From Pyxicephalus adspersus (lineage: Eukaryota > Chordata > Amphibia > Anura > Pyxicephalidae): a stretch of DNA of 64,000 nucleotides. Under the pieces are notes generated by a model. The model did no database searches, was not told where the DNA came from, and saw only the letters and a list, made by a program, of their open reading frames with translations. Made by a program: the position numbers and the translations under genes. The DNA lies in assembly GCF_032062135.1 (NCBI RefSeq), contig NC_092861.1:64973505-65037504 (forward strand), read 5' to 3'. Shown in pieces: positions 35,096-46,896 of this stretch (position 1 is its first letter; each line of letters starts with the position of its first letter).

Positions 35096-35953
35096 TCATG
35101 GCAAACAAGCATCATCCAACATAAACTGATTACAACACTTAATTTATAAAGCGGTGAATTTGACATTGACCAAGCATTATTTAATGGAGACTCTTCCAGG
35201 TTCAGGTGTCTTCTATGGCTGGAATCGATTTCTCACCAGAAAACATTTGGTCAGATTTACAGCTTTATTGTCAGTTTTTTATGTTTTCGCCACATTGGAG
35301 TTTGTGGTCTTTAAAAAATGATTCAAAAACGTTATCATGCCACCTTATCCTAACTTTGTGTATGGTGAAATGTACAATTTTAATAACAGCTTCCAATACA
35401 ACATTATTTGTAGCACCACATGGAAATGTTCTTAGAATGTATGGATATAGGTAGCTAGGTAAAGGCGACATAGAACCTGTGGCTTAAAGAGAAACCTGGT
35501 ATTCAAGAGAACAAAGAAGAAATTAACATGCATGTTCAGGATAACTCTCTAATAGGGTGCAACATATTATTAATACAATTATATTGGATTACTATATACC
35601 TTGGAAGTTTTTTGGACCTAAAATACCTGCAGTATGTTATCGCATTAGAAGATTTTCCCTTGGTTTTTGTTCTGATGACATTCCCAACATTTTGTATTTG
35701 CCATGACTTTCTATCTTGGGACCAATTACCACAAGGACAAATAGAGAACATTATCCTAACAAAGATAGCTATTTAAATAAAACTTGGTAAAATGTATCAT
35801 GGTCAATGGGAAACACAAAATAAATATTGGTATTTTATTTAGAGTGTAATGCTTTAAAAATGGCTCATGGATTTTTACCAAATTAGGTATTTCTAATTTT
35901 GTTTTATGAAATTGGTGTTTTGCATAGATAATCTCTATAACCCACACAATTTA
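35096..35953. other. Unassigned AT-rich sequence
   Basis: Several short frames on both strands without domains. Confidence 0.4.
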
Positions 35954-36125
35954 GGTACAGGTTGACAATCAAAAACCTGGCACCCTCTGGACCTGGGGAG
36001 GATTTTCGAAAATTCCGTATTTTTTTTTTTTATACTCACCTCCACACACAGACCAGCCTTCCTCTCGCAGCACCCGCGGACATCTGGCATAGTTCCAGGG
36101 AGCAGACAGCAGGGACTTCTCAACG
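35954..36125. mobile_element. Possible Tigger-like fragment
   Basis: TACAGGTTGACAATCAAAAA, CCTGGCACCCTCTGGACC and GATTTTCGAAAATTCCG resemble Tigger-type termini of the CAGGTTGA..CCG style. No matching right terminus is seen before the hAT MITE at 36255. Confidence 0.35.
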
Positions 36126-36246
36126 TGTATTTAGTTTAGCAAGCAAGACCTATCAGCTAATGCTGTCTCCCCACTTTATGTACAGATTAACTTCTTGTAG
36201 GTTTGTTCATAGCTGTCCACCAGTTTCTGTCGACAACAAATTATTC

Positions 36247-36560
36247 ATTTAGTCCAGTGTTTTTCAACCATTTTTGAGCCACGGCACATTTTTTACATTA
36301 AAAAAATCCTGCGGCACACCACAANTCAAAAGTGTTACAAAATTACACTTTGTAGCTAATTCTCGCCTCTAAAAATAAACAAGGCGCTTGAGCTACCTAC
36401 TGCCACCCACTGACATGGAAGAGTATTACATTACTCTGCCAGTCACTACAGCACAGGCACTCGACAATGGTAATTGGATAATTTCCCACGGTACACCTGA
36501 AGATCCCTCACGGCACACTAGTGTGCCACGGAACAGTGGTTGAAATTCACTGATTTAGTC
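36247..36560. mobile_element. hAT-like MITE (36255-36552), perfect target duplication
   Basis: The termini CAGTGTTTTTCAACCA and, inverted, CAGTGAATTTCAACCA match at 14 of 16 bases. The 8-bp word ATTTAGTC lies at 36247-36254 and 36553-36560. CGGCAC words near both ends (ACGGCACATT, ACGGCACACTAG) form subterminal repeats. Length is 298 bp and it is non-coding. The single undetermined base of the window is at 36325 inside it. Confidence 0.85.
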
Positions 36561-39500
36561 TATAGCCCTTTTTGGGCACTTTTCCAGTTTAATTTTGAAT
36601 GGATAGCCTCACATTCTAATGAAGAACATCAAGAGTATTATAGCTGAATCTGATGGTCCAGCCAGTACTGGACTAAGCTGCTGTTTAAAAAACTACTTCA
36701 GTTTTAGATAATGTGGTTGACAGTGGTATAACAGATCTAAAATGTGATGTTTTTAAAAAAAAATATTTTTAGACTTTCTGAGGACCTTGAAGAACTTATA
36801 GTTGACTGTATACAAGTTAAAACACAGAGAACTCTAGATATCTGAAGTATAGCAGTGTGCTCCTGCATGCTCCCTAGGGAGTTCTTATTATAGGTACTTA
36901 ATCTGTACCACCTGATTCTAATTTCGGTTTTGGTAAATGTGAGGAAATTCTTTGTTTTTATATTTTAAAAAATCAGCATTTTGGTTTCTTTAGATATTGA
37001 ATATAGCATGTATAATTTGTTCAAGCATATTACTTTTAGTTGTGTTTTCTGTTCAAAAAAAGATCTAATGTTTTAAAAGGGAGATCATGCTACTTAAACC
37101 CCATAAAAAAAAAGAAAAAGACCCATGCGGGTCTGATGAAAACATCTATACAATGTAAACATCACTATTGAGTGGACTTTAATTTTTCTCTTGACTAAAC
37201 ATCTTTTAAAGCATGTAATATTAGATTTGTTGACTTTTTTGGCAGTGACATTAATATGTAAATCCACAAGTGTAACAAAGGAAATAAATACAGTTGGAAG
37301 TAAGTAACGTTACAAATTTGCCTTAGTTGGACTGTGTATCATACTCAAGTCTGCAAACATCATTTTTATAAATGAGTGAGCATAGTGAAAAATATTGCAG
37401 CTTTCTGAACACCGAATTTAATGTTTACTTTTATTCTGCTTTCCTTTTGGTTAAAATGTATATTTCAATGAAAATTTGTTCATTAAATTAAGTCAGCATA
37501 AATTTATTGCAATACATTTTTTATATAGCTAAAATGAATTATAGATATTTCTCCTGTCTAGGACCATTAACTACAAGATTGAATAATTTAAAATAATTGC
37601 CAACTGAAATTGTATTACTCTATCTACACTGAACAGCTGTTTATTAAATGTTAATGAATATATCTTAAGTTTTGGTATTTGCAAATGCTTTATGTATTGT
37701 AAACTGTCAAAACTGAGATTCGCATGGGAATTTTACTAATACCATTTAAACAGGAGTTGGTTTGCAAGGGAATACCAACATACTTTAGCAATGCCTCCTG
37801 CAAATGGAAAGATTTGCTAAGCTATATTGAACATTTTGAAGGTTAAATATACTATACAATTGCTTTAAAAGTTTAAATTCTAGTGAGTATGTTGTAAGCA
37901 AAGAAAAAATTATTAATTTTGTACAGAATACACTCGGCTACCTTCTAACAACTCTGGCCTGTGTATGCTGAAGTTGTGCAGATTACAAAGAATTTATTTT
38001 CCTCCTACCTACATGTCCCATTCCAGAGGATAGAATGGGTATTGATTCTATGGTAATGCATCATGGTTTTGGATATGCTTTTCTAGTTTTCTTGAATCAC
38101 ACTCTTTAGAAAGACTCATCAGTAACATCAAATGTTTGCCTGTATCATAGCAGTTTTCTTAGTAAAATGGTTTGAAAATATATCTTTCTTACGACCATAC
38201 AAACCAGAAAAAGAATTAAACTAAGTTTATGATTAGTAGAACAGGCCAAACACAAAGGATCTTTATTGTTGATCTAAAAAAAGGATTAGAGTCTGGAAAT
38301 GTGCTCCCATTATTTGATATGCATAGCATTATATTTAAGGTAAATATCAATTGTTAATGAATCATGTAATAAAATGATGCTACGGATGCTTGGCTTCTCA
38401 AAATGGTTGCTTGAGCAAGGACCTTGGGTATTGCGGTCTTCCCTCTCTGTAAACTTGGCTTAAAAAAGTTAATTTACAAAAAAAAAATCTTGGCAAAAGT
38501 CCTGCTTTCTCTACCCATTTGTCCTGTAGTTAGTCATGATGTAAGGGATTACAATCAGTTCTCCAGTTTTTATCTATGTTAAAATATGAACATAAAAAAC
38601 ACAACCCTGCATTATCCTGCAACTCTGAAAAAAGGTCTTTATTGCCTTACAAAATGTAAAAATTATTGTAATGTATCACATTATCATGTCTTTTTAATTG
38701 TCTTCCTTTTTCTATATAAAAAATACTCACAATTAAAACATTTTTTTTGTTCTTTTAGGTAAAAAAAATCTGCTTAAGACCATCCCCTAATGGGCTGCAG
38801 TGGGATGCTAAGTACAACAAAGAAAAAATGATGTTTTGAGGAAAAGGGAAGGGGAACTGATGCTGCTGACTTCCATAATCCCCACACAGTGGAACAAGCT
38901 CAATAAAACCACACAGCAGTACAAAAACCAAAGTATTTTATAATTTTATATTATGTATTTTTTATAATATGGCAGGTAAAAAAGGCAGAGGTCTGGGTGC
39001 AGTGTACTAAAAACAGAGAAAATGATTTTAGGTAAGTGCAAAAATTCCTACTATTCTTTTGTTCAAGAATTTAAGTGCGATTCTGTTGAGGAAATAGCTA
39101 CTAGTAACACCACTTAATGAAGTGTTAGCAGCAGGACATCTCTAATGTCTTTTAAAGGGATTTTTTTGTGTAACAGCAACAAGTCTAGGACAACACTGGC
39201 TTGAATCGAGATATAAATAACATTCAGAATAAAGGTGCAGACATTCAGCAGCAGCTGTAATAGAACTGACAACTCCTAATTGGGTTTATTGCCAACAACT
39301 GCTTCACTGTGAGCTTGAAAAGCCAGGAGAAGGACAGTGGAGTAAGGATAAGGGCGCACCCCTAGGAACTAACTTATCTCAAAATAAATCTTAGAGGAAC
39401 AAAAAATATTATGAGATGTATATTTTGAGCTATAGGAATGATGTGAATCTAAAAACCCTCAGCACTTGGCTTTTACCAACCAGACTGTTAAGGGCAATAA

Positions 39501-40179
39501 ATCAGAGTTGGTAATACTGTAGTAGCAGCTGATATAGACTGACATTATAGCATAGTGCTCAGGGGGGTTTAGCAGATGTGATGTCACATGATGCACATGG
39601 CCTGGGTTGGGGGAAGAAGAATGCATATATGTAAATGGTAGGGAGTTTGGGGACTGGAATTGCTCCCCACCAGCCAGGGCTTCAATGATCAGGGATCTGT
39701 ACTGCATGAAACATGCTAACTCCCATAAAGGTAATAATGTTGTTTTTTTGAGGTTTGAAGGAATTATTTAACAAAGTTGACCAACAGATTGAATATATCA
39801 TTGCCCATTTTCTCTTTTAATATATTATTTTGAAAAGTCTTTTATTAGCTGTAGGAACCTTTTTCTCTATTCATTACTGAGACACTGCATGTCGCAAATA
39901 TATGGGGCCATCATCTATTGGATTGTGAGATATTTTTATTAGGGTGGATGCTTCTTTTAGAGCTTTATATTTTTTAGAATGCCTTTGGGATATTTCTCAT
40001 CCCTGTGCGGGTGTGCATATATTTCTGTATAGAATCATTTTATTAAATTACTGTAGGAAACATACATTCGAGAGCTTAGATTGAGGAAACACTGCTTTCA
40101 TTCCTATATAGTGTACATTATTATAGTCTCAGCCAGTGTTAGCCATATACAGTGTTATAGTCCCAGTCATTGTCCTGTT
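36561..40179. other. Repeat-poor AT-rich stretch, no gene seen
   Basis: More than 3.6 kb without a recognised mobile element, the longest quiet stretch in the window. No splice-bounded coding frame is visible. Such an interval could hold regulatory DNA, but nothing specific can be shown. Confidence 0.4.
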
Positions 40180-40230
40180 GAACCCTGGGGTTCCTCCAAA
40201 GATTGCTAGAGATTGTTTTCAAATATGGAG
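40180..40230. repeat. Short fragment of a dispersed repeat
   Basis: GAACCCTGGGGTTCCTCC resembles the subterminal part of a dispersed hAT-type MITE. Only about 50 bp can be matched by eye. Confidence 0.25.
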
Positions 40231-41064
40231 TTCTGGCTTAAAGTAAGATACCTATTGCTTCTTTACCTTCGTGTAGCAAATATAATTTAGCTCCAGCCTA
40301 GATGCACAGAAGTACAGTTATTTTCCTTAGTTTCTTGAAGATGAGTTAAAACCATTTGTGGACAAGATATTTTTCCAGTCAAGTTAGTCATGGGCATATG
40401 TTTAGAAGATTTTAGGAACATCTTCCAGCTTTTCTCAGCTGGGGTATATTGGGATTTTCTTTATATTTACAAATTAGGGATCTGACCCCTGAAAAATAAT
40501 GCACCTGGCAGTATTACTGGGTTCCAGGCTTGAGGTGGATCCACAGCAGCTTGGGTTTAGAGAAGGTGGGTAGAATGATGATGGCTATTATTTAACCCAA
40601 CAGACTGAGGACAACTATTAAAGAAATACTGCTATTATGTTTCACTAGGCTGTGTGGTATAAATTTTCAATTTTATTTACATGTTATGTAGTCCACAAAT
40701 GATATTGGGGGACGCTTTTGAGAAAACATTAAGTGTTGAAGTGTGTTTGGATATTCACCTCACACACATATACTTGATTAAGGCACTATATACATCAATA
40801 TCTTCAGTTAAAGCTTGGCATTATGAAAGTATAATATTGATTTTTTACTGTAGCTTGCCAAACATTTCAGCAACGTGGCATTTCTCTCTCTGGGTTAGTC
40901 AATCAGGCATTCACTGAAATGAATTGCTTGCTCTGCTGGCTTGATTTTCCAAAGAGGTTTATTGCATTTCATTATACGTCAGTTTTGAAAAAGATCATGT
41001 TGTCTGGGTGTAACTTAAAGGGGTTTCAGTAAAAAACGAAAAAATAGGAAATCACTATATCCCT
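40231..41064. other. Unassigned sequence
   Basis: A 78-codon frame at 40681-40917 has no domain. Nothing else is recognised. Confidence 0.4.
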
Positions 41065-41135
41065 TGCATCGCTGCGTAATATGTTGGCGCAATATATTGT
41101 AAATCCTGTTTATTAATAATCATAATAATAATATT
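41065..41135 (+). mobile_element. SINE/LINE-tail repeat, 3' end only
   Basis: GCATCGCTGCGTAATATGTT, GGCGCAATATATTGTAAATC and TTAATAATCATAATAATAAT match the end of the 26063-26236 copy, including the AAT-rich tail. Confidence 0.5.
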
Positions 41136-41504
41136 AGAAAACTACATTTGCCCCCCTCCCCATTTTTACATGAGACAGAAGGACATTATGGCTAGCTGAA
41201 TTTAATAGTACAGTGCAGTCCAAAATTACAGTTTTACATACCAATTTTAAGGTATAGTCTTGCTATGCAGTCAATTATCACGTGAAGTTAATTACATTTC
41301 TGGTAGGCAGTACATATATTTATTAAATGACTCAAATTCAAGTCTCAAGAGGTTAAGGTGTAAAAGTAATACTTGGCTCTACTGCCACCCATTGTAGTTT
41401 AAATAACAAACAAAAAGTTCTAAAAAAAGTGACTGTGGTCCCCTCAGATGTGCAATGAACATCCTAAATATGCTTGTATATGTAAATCAGTATGCAAGTG
41501 TATA
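41136..41504. other. Unassigned AT-rich sequence
   Basis: Nothing recognised. Confidence 0.4.
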
Positions 41505-42035
41505 TTAAAGAGGAACTAAAGCCAAAAGTGCATTAAACAAAGAAAATACACTTATCTTCAATCCCACAGGGCAATCTGATCTATCTCTCTTCTGTCGGGT
41601 CCCGCGTCGTTCCAGCACCTGTCTGCTAGCCGGTGCCCAGGGCGCCGCCATCTTCATCTCTTTTTCCTGTTCTTCTTCTTATCTCACCCGACCCAGGCGT
41701 GAAATCGGGGGACGTGGATTGGAAAAAAATACTTGCCGATCTCACTGTGCATGCGTGAGATCGGCAATTTTTTTGGTTTCCAAGAAGGAGCACCCAAGAG
41801 CCTCCAAGAGCCTCCCGGGATGCCTGACATAGGTATCCCAGGAGGCTTTGCACTCACATTGATTCTCGATCGCCTAGGTGATCGTGAATTGAGGGGTGGT
41901 GCTGCACTCTTTTTTTTTTTTTTCTAAAAAAGAGTGTTGTACTTAACAAAAAAACAAAACAGAATTTTTTCTTAACATAAAGAGTTGTATACCCTTTTAT
42001 GTAAAGTAAAATTTCTGAGTTTAGGTACGCTTTAA
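41505..42035. mobile_element. T2/Kolobok-like MITE (41509-42031)
   Basis: TTAA lies at 41505-41508 and 42032-42035. The left terminus is AGAGGAACTAAAGCC and the right, inverted, AGCGTACCTAAACTC. This arrangement matches the TTAA-flanked T2/Kolobok elements of frogs. The 523-bp interior is GC-rich on the left and contains a perfect 13-bp stem (41733-41745 with 41755-41767, 9-nt loop) and a perfect YY1-type word at 41644-41654 (minus strand AAGATGGCGGC). Overlapping frames are incidental. Confidence 0.7.
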
Positions 42036-42231
42036 ACCAAAGCTTTATTATTTTGGATTAGGTGGGGAAGGATTAGAAGTTAACTCAAGTTTCTTTTGTT
42101 TTTCCTCTACTTTCTTCCCTGTTGACAATGGTTTTACCAGACTTTTACAATATTGTTTTTGTTTCTTCCTGTATGGTACTAGAAATTCCTCCCAATTTCT
42201 GTGTTGCTTAGACATTAAATGCCGAACAGAC
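42036..42231 (-). other. Lysine-rich 61-codon minus-strand frame, unassigned
   Basis: An open frame at 42048-42233 is rich in Lys, Gln and Ser. It has no family resemblance and sits between a MITE and a microsatellite. Probably non-coding. Confidence 0.2.
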
Positions 42232-42243
42232 AATATATATACA

Positions 42244-42276
<33 letters not shown>
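42232..42276. repeat. (TA)n microsatellite
   Basis: Alternating TA interrupted once by CAG near 42242. Confidence 0.95.
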
Positions 42277-42279
<3 letters not shown>

Positions 42280-42945
42280 TAGAATAACTAGAAAACCCCC
42301 AACACGCTCTAAGATAGTAATTGTCACCTCCCTAAAATATACACAATTTTCATAATTATCATACACCTCCTTAATACTTACCCTACCCTAAATGATTTAT
42401 CATTAGGATGTGTCCCTGAAAAAGTGTTAATACTACTGGACCTAGAGTACTTATTGGGTTGCAAACCCATCTGTTTGCTAGGTTCCAGATCCAAGATTGG
42501 ATCTCTCTCCTTTTCTATTCTTTGAAGCTAAGCACCAGAGGGTAACTATTTTCCATCAATCTTTATATAATTAATTATAGAAATTGTGAAATTAATTTCA
42601 TTGTTGTTCCCTTTTATTTTTGAGTTTGTGAATAAGGATTCCTGAGTATTATATGTGAAATTTTCTTTAAAGAAGCAGAGTTGTCCTGGGAAATGCATTG
42701 AAATTTTCAAATATCACCTGAATACTAGTATCACCAAGATGCTGACTCCATCTTAGTTGATTCTGTTGTGGTGCTTTACATTTTCTTTTGGTTTTGTTTC
42801 TGTTGTACTTGTTTTGTGATTTCACATGTATTATGTTACTGCCATATCAGGGCTTAATTTTATTATTCATTACAATAGAAACTATTTATAATAATATTGT
42901 GTCACACAATTACCTGCTTTTCTGGAAGTCTTTTCTCAATGGGTA

Positions 42946-42948
<3 letters not shown>
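42277..42948. other. Unassigned AT-rich sequence
   Basis: Nothing recognised. Confidence 0.4.

Positions 42949-42982
<34 letters not shown>
42949..42982. repeat. (TA)n microsatellite
   Basis: About 17 TA units. It gives artificial Tyr-Ile runs in frames on both strands. Confidence 0.95.
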
Positions 42983-42984
<2 letters not shown>

Positions 42985-43089
42985 TCCAACTTGGTATACG
43001 ATCTGTCTGGATGCAAAAAAATTTGCTTGGAATATGACCTTTGTTTGGAATACGACTCACGACTTCTCTTAAGACTAGCCGCAACTGCG

Positions 43090-43650
43090 CACAAGCGTCA
43101 GTACAACAGATGGTATCGTTTCTCTGTGACTCTGTGAATCAAGTGAATTTGTGTTTTGTTTCTTGTGCTTTTAAGAGAATTCATTGACCATGAGTTCAAA
43201 GTAAGTTAAGGAGAAGAGTTAAGGGGAGAATTATAATCTGTTTGTTGAATGTCATATGGTGCACTTTCATTTCACTCATTTTGGATTTGCACGAGTGTCA
43301 GTATGTCAGATGCTATCATTCAGTGAAGAACCTGCTCTCTTTGACTCTGTTAATCAGGTGATTTTGTGTTTTGTTCTTATGCTTTTTAGAGAATTCATTG
43401 ACCATGAGTTCAAAGTAAATTAAGGGGAAGAGTTAAGAAGGGAATGATAATCTGTTTATTGAATTTCAAATGGTGCACTTTCATTTCACTCATTTTGTAT
43501 TTGCACGAGCGTAAATCAGATGCTATCATTCAGGGAAAAACCCGCTCTCTGTGACTCTGTGAATCATGTGATTTTTTTTTTTGTGTTTTGTTTTTGTGCT
43601 TTTTAAAGGATATAGATCATAAGTTCTAAGAAGGTTAAGGAGAAGACCAA
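43090..43650 (+). repeat. Tandem array, about 2.6 copies of a 214-bp unit
   Basis: The landmark GAGTTCAAA occurs at 43192 and 43406, and its variant AAGTTCTAA at 43621, spacings of 214 and 215. Other shared words are CTCTGTGACTCTG, GTGTTTTGTT, TTCATTGACCATGAGTTC, GGTGCACTTTCATTTCACTC and CAGATGCTATCATTCAG. The third unit runs into the L1-like fragment. Confidence 0.8.
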
Positions 43651-43679
43651 GCAATGAAGAAAATGTAATAACTTTGACG

Positions 43680-45321
43680 TATCCTACTAATCTGATCTTT
43701 CAAAATTAAAGGATGATTTATTTAAAATGTCTAAGCAAGAAGTATCTTGGGTGGGCAGAGTGGCGGTTTTTAAAATACTGCTTTTGCCTGTGAAATTACC
43801 TAAAACTTACTTTAGGTCCTTAAATGGACTACTGAAACAATATATTTGGGCTTCTGGTAGAGCCAGAATGGGATATGTGACTATGATTAAACATAAACAG
43901 GTTGGAGGCCTCGGCCTCCCGGACCTATATAATTATTATAGAGCATCTGTACTTACTGCTCTTCAGTATTTTTTTAAGGATTCTACTGATAGAATTTGTA
44001 ATGGCATGGAACACTCTTTTTGCCTGAAAAAAAATTTGGAGACCTTATTTATGGCTAAGTTTTTAGACTCTTCCATTGTTTTACCGCCCTATACCACGAT
44101 ACAAGCAGCCTTTGCTGTTTGGTCCGAAATAGTTTTCAAGAAACGGACAGATTCAGTTTCTGCTGAAATATTGATACCGATAGACACGGGTTACTCTCAT
44201 TTTCTTCCCGATCTTGATCTGACAAGTTGAAAGCAGCTGAACTTATTAACTTTCAGTTTTAACATGCCCACCTAATTAACTTTCATTTACAAACATGCCC
44301 ACTTAATTTATCCCTCCAACAAAAATTGACGTATTTTGTATTGCCTATAACTGCTGATTACACTTTATGTAGGATTCTATATTACCAAAAAACCCATCCT
44401 TATACACCGCTTCATATGCAGCCACAGATAGCAGGCTTTTTTACTGGATTGTCCCACACCAATCGCAGTATCCCGTTAATTTAGCAGACATTACAAGACA
44501 AACAATTTTTTACTGAACTGAATCATATTTTGAAATAGGAGACTGAAATAAATAAGTCTTTTTCAGAGGATAGCTGGGAAAGAGCCATTGGATCTACTTT
44601 TAAATATACAAGATGTATCCCCATTGGTAATTTTATCTCAAGATATTACTAAGATGGTATAAAACACCATGTGTTGTGGCAAAGTTTGATTCAAACACTT
44701 CGCCTCAATGTTGGCTGTGTGTCCAAATATGTTCTGTGAGCCACGGGTTTTTGCATTGTAAAAGTATTAAGGGCATTTGGACAGAGATTTTTCTATCTGA
44801 TTTGACTGGTGTGATAGTACCCCAACATCTCTTTCTGGTTCTATTTAACTTGGAGATTAAACAATATCCCATCAAATATAGGCCCATTGTAACACACTGT
44901 TTATGTGCAACTAGACAGGCTATAGCATCTTATTGGAAAAGTACTGATGTCCCGAATATAACAGATATACTACGTAGGTTTAATATACAAGTTTTGTATG
45001 AAAAAGTGTTTGCTTATATTGCAGACCGACCGATAAAATGTTATGCCTATTGGTCTCCATGGTTTGCATATCCTAAATGTACAGTACAAGTATAAAGGAT
45101 TATGTTTCGTATTTTATAATGAGACCTTAAGTTTTTCTTTATTTGTGATTAATTTGGATAACTGATTTCTGCTGTATCTTCTTGGCACTATTGTTTGTAT
45201 ATTCAATTTGTTTTATTTGTTATTTATTTTCTTCTCCTTATTTTTATTTGCATTTTTCTTTTCACTGTTTGAAATAAATAATGAAACACTTATATAAATA
45301 AATAAATAATACAATAAAAAT
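43680..45321 (+). mobile_element. L1/Tx1-like LINE, ORF2 C-terminal half and 3' end
   Basis: Two frames are preserved. The first (43727-44230) begins SKQEVSWVGRVAVFK, the L.WLGR..V.K block after the reverse transcriptase core, followed by a YIWASGRARM segment and GGLGLPDLYNYY, the QGGLG.PD..YY block of L1 ORF2. The second (44676-45095) has a C..C...H..HC cluster near its start, as in the L1 C-terminal knuckle region, then ATRQAIASYWK. Stops and frameshifts between 44230 and 44676 break the protein. The end is AATAAATAAATAAATAATAC at about 45296-45315. The endonuclease and catalytic reverse-transcriptase motif are missing. Confidence 0.75.
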
Positions 45322-46855
45322 TATCTTTGATTATGATTATTTGTGAAGTATGGCCTAGAAATGGGGTATACATGTCTTAAAGTCCTCATTCAAGAATTGT
45401 AGCCATCCTAGCTAATTCTAATAACTTCTGATCTGATATACCTTCATATTCTTCCTTTATAATAAATGTTACTAGTCTGATAATAGACTTATCAGTTTTC
45501 ATATTCTAATATTTTATTAAAACAAATTTCAACTGAGTTGTTAATGAAGACCTCTTTTACAAATCAAACAGATCAATAGCATCTCTTATCACATATCTGA
45601 ATACTTTTTTTAGGAATAGCTCTCAAAACAGTAAACCAGACATGGAGAGGCTAGCTCACCAAGCTTTTATTAGGGTATGTTTACAAAAAGTATCATTTAT
45701 CATAAATGACAATACACATAAAATGATTTTACATGTATATTTTTCATTTGACATTCGAATGCACCTTTTAATTGATATGAAAAATATTACAGTCTGGGAT
45801 ATGATTATATCTTTTCTCTTAGCTGTCTGAACTTTCTAAATGTTAGTTGCTAATTCTAGGCACATAAATAGAGACTTGACTTGTAAACATTGATCTAAAA
45901 TCTCAAACTTGATATTGGCTGTCAAATAGGGAAATGTTTGCGCATTGCCCACCGAATACAAAATATCTGTCTTGCAATTATTATGGAATTTTTCCAGATC
46001 AATGTCAGAAATTAATCAAATGAATCATAAAAACAAGACGGTTTTCATGTTTAATACAGCTGGATAAAAAGCAATTATCACAACATATTTTTCATTTATT
46101 AGAAAAAAGAGACTATTATAAAGGGCATTTTCCGTGGTACGTCTAAATAAACAAGTCTGCTTTACCAATTTCATTTCTATGACCCTTTTGTAATCTTCAG
46201 TAAATGATATATTGAAGTGGGAACTCACTTGTCTTTTCCGGAGCAAAGAATTGCTTTAATAAGCCACTGTCTAGCCCATTAGGATTAAAAAAATAATCTT
46301 CTGCCTTCACAAGAACACTTTGCTTTAATAAAATACAGAGAGCAACAATATATTTAGTTGAAGATTATTTCCCTTCTTAATGTATTAGCTGGTTAGATAC
46401 AGTTAATATTTTTGTTTTGTGTCAAGGGGAATGGAGTAGAGAAGTTTATTGTCTTTTTATAATTAACTTAGGAACTTTCAAAGCTAATGCACACAAATTG
46501 TGTCATGAATTTATTACATGTTTGTCATTTAAAGATAAATATGTATATAAAATAATAGTTTGGCTGTACAGTTTTAATATTTTTTTCTTCAACTTTATAT
46601 TTCAAATCAGAAATCTGCTGTTGTTATGAGGTTCACATTTCACTATGAAAAAAGACACAAGAGTATCACAGTTATTTTCATCAAAGAAGGGCATCTATCT
46701 TGCACCTCTGCATTAGGGGAGCAGAGTAAAATGACTTTCTAAACCTAAAAAGACAGTTTGGCCATTTGCCATTTGCTAAGTGAACTGAAAATATTTATGT
46801 ACTTTATCGATCGGTTTTAGTAAGTTTCTTTATTTAGGTCTGCCATTGTTAACTC

Positions 46856-46858
<3 letters not shown>
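45322..46858. other. Repeat-poor AT-rich sequence
   Basis: Short frames at 45642-45830, 46025-46246 and 46417-46629 have no domains. Nothing else is recognised. Confidence 0.4.

Positions 46859-46895
<37 letters not shown>
46859..46895. repeat. (AT)n microsatellite
   Basis: About 18 AT units. Confidence 0.95.

Positions 46896-46896
<1 letters not shown>

Noticed and set aside
36325..36325. Single undetermined base
   Set aside because: A sequencing or assembly ambiguity within a MITE; not biologically informative.
41733..41767. Perfect 13-bp stem followed by a T run, like a bacterial terminator
   Set aside because: The window is vertebrate and the stem is internal to a T2-like MITE; intrinsic termination does not apply.
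42788..43084. Overlapping frames with Tyr-Ile repeats on both strands
   Set aside because: Produced by the (TA)n microsatellite at 42949-42982.
43192..43630. Regular spacing considered as a CRISPR-like array
   Set aside because: Units are 214 bp and diverged throughout, with no short direct repeats separated by unique spacers; it is a eukaryotic tandem repeat.
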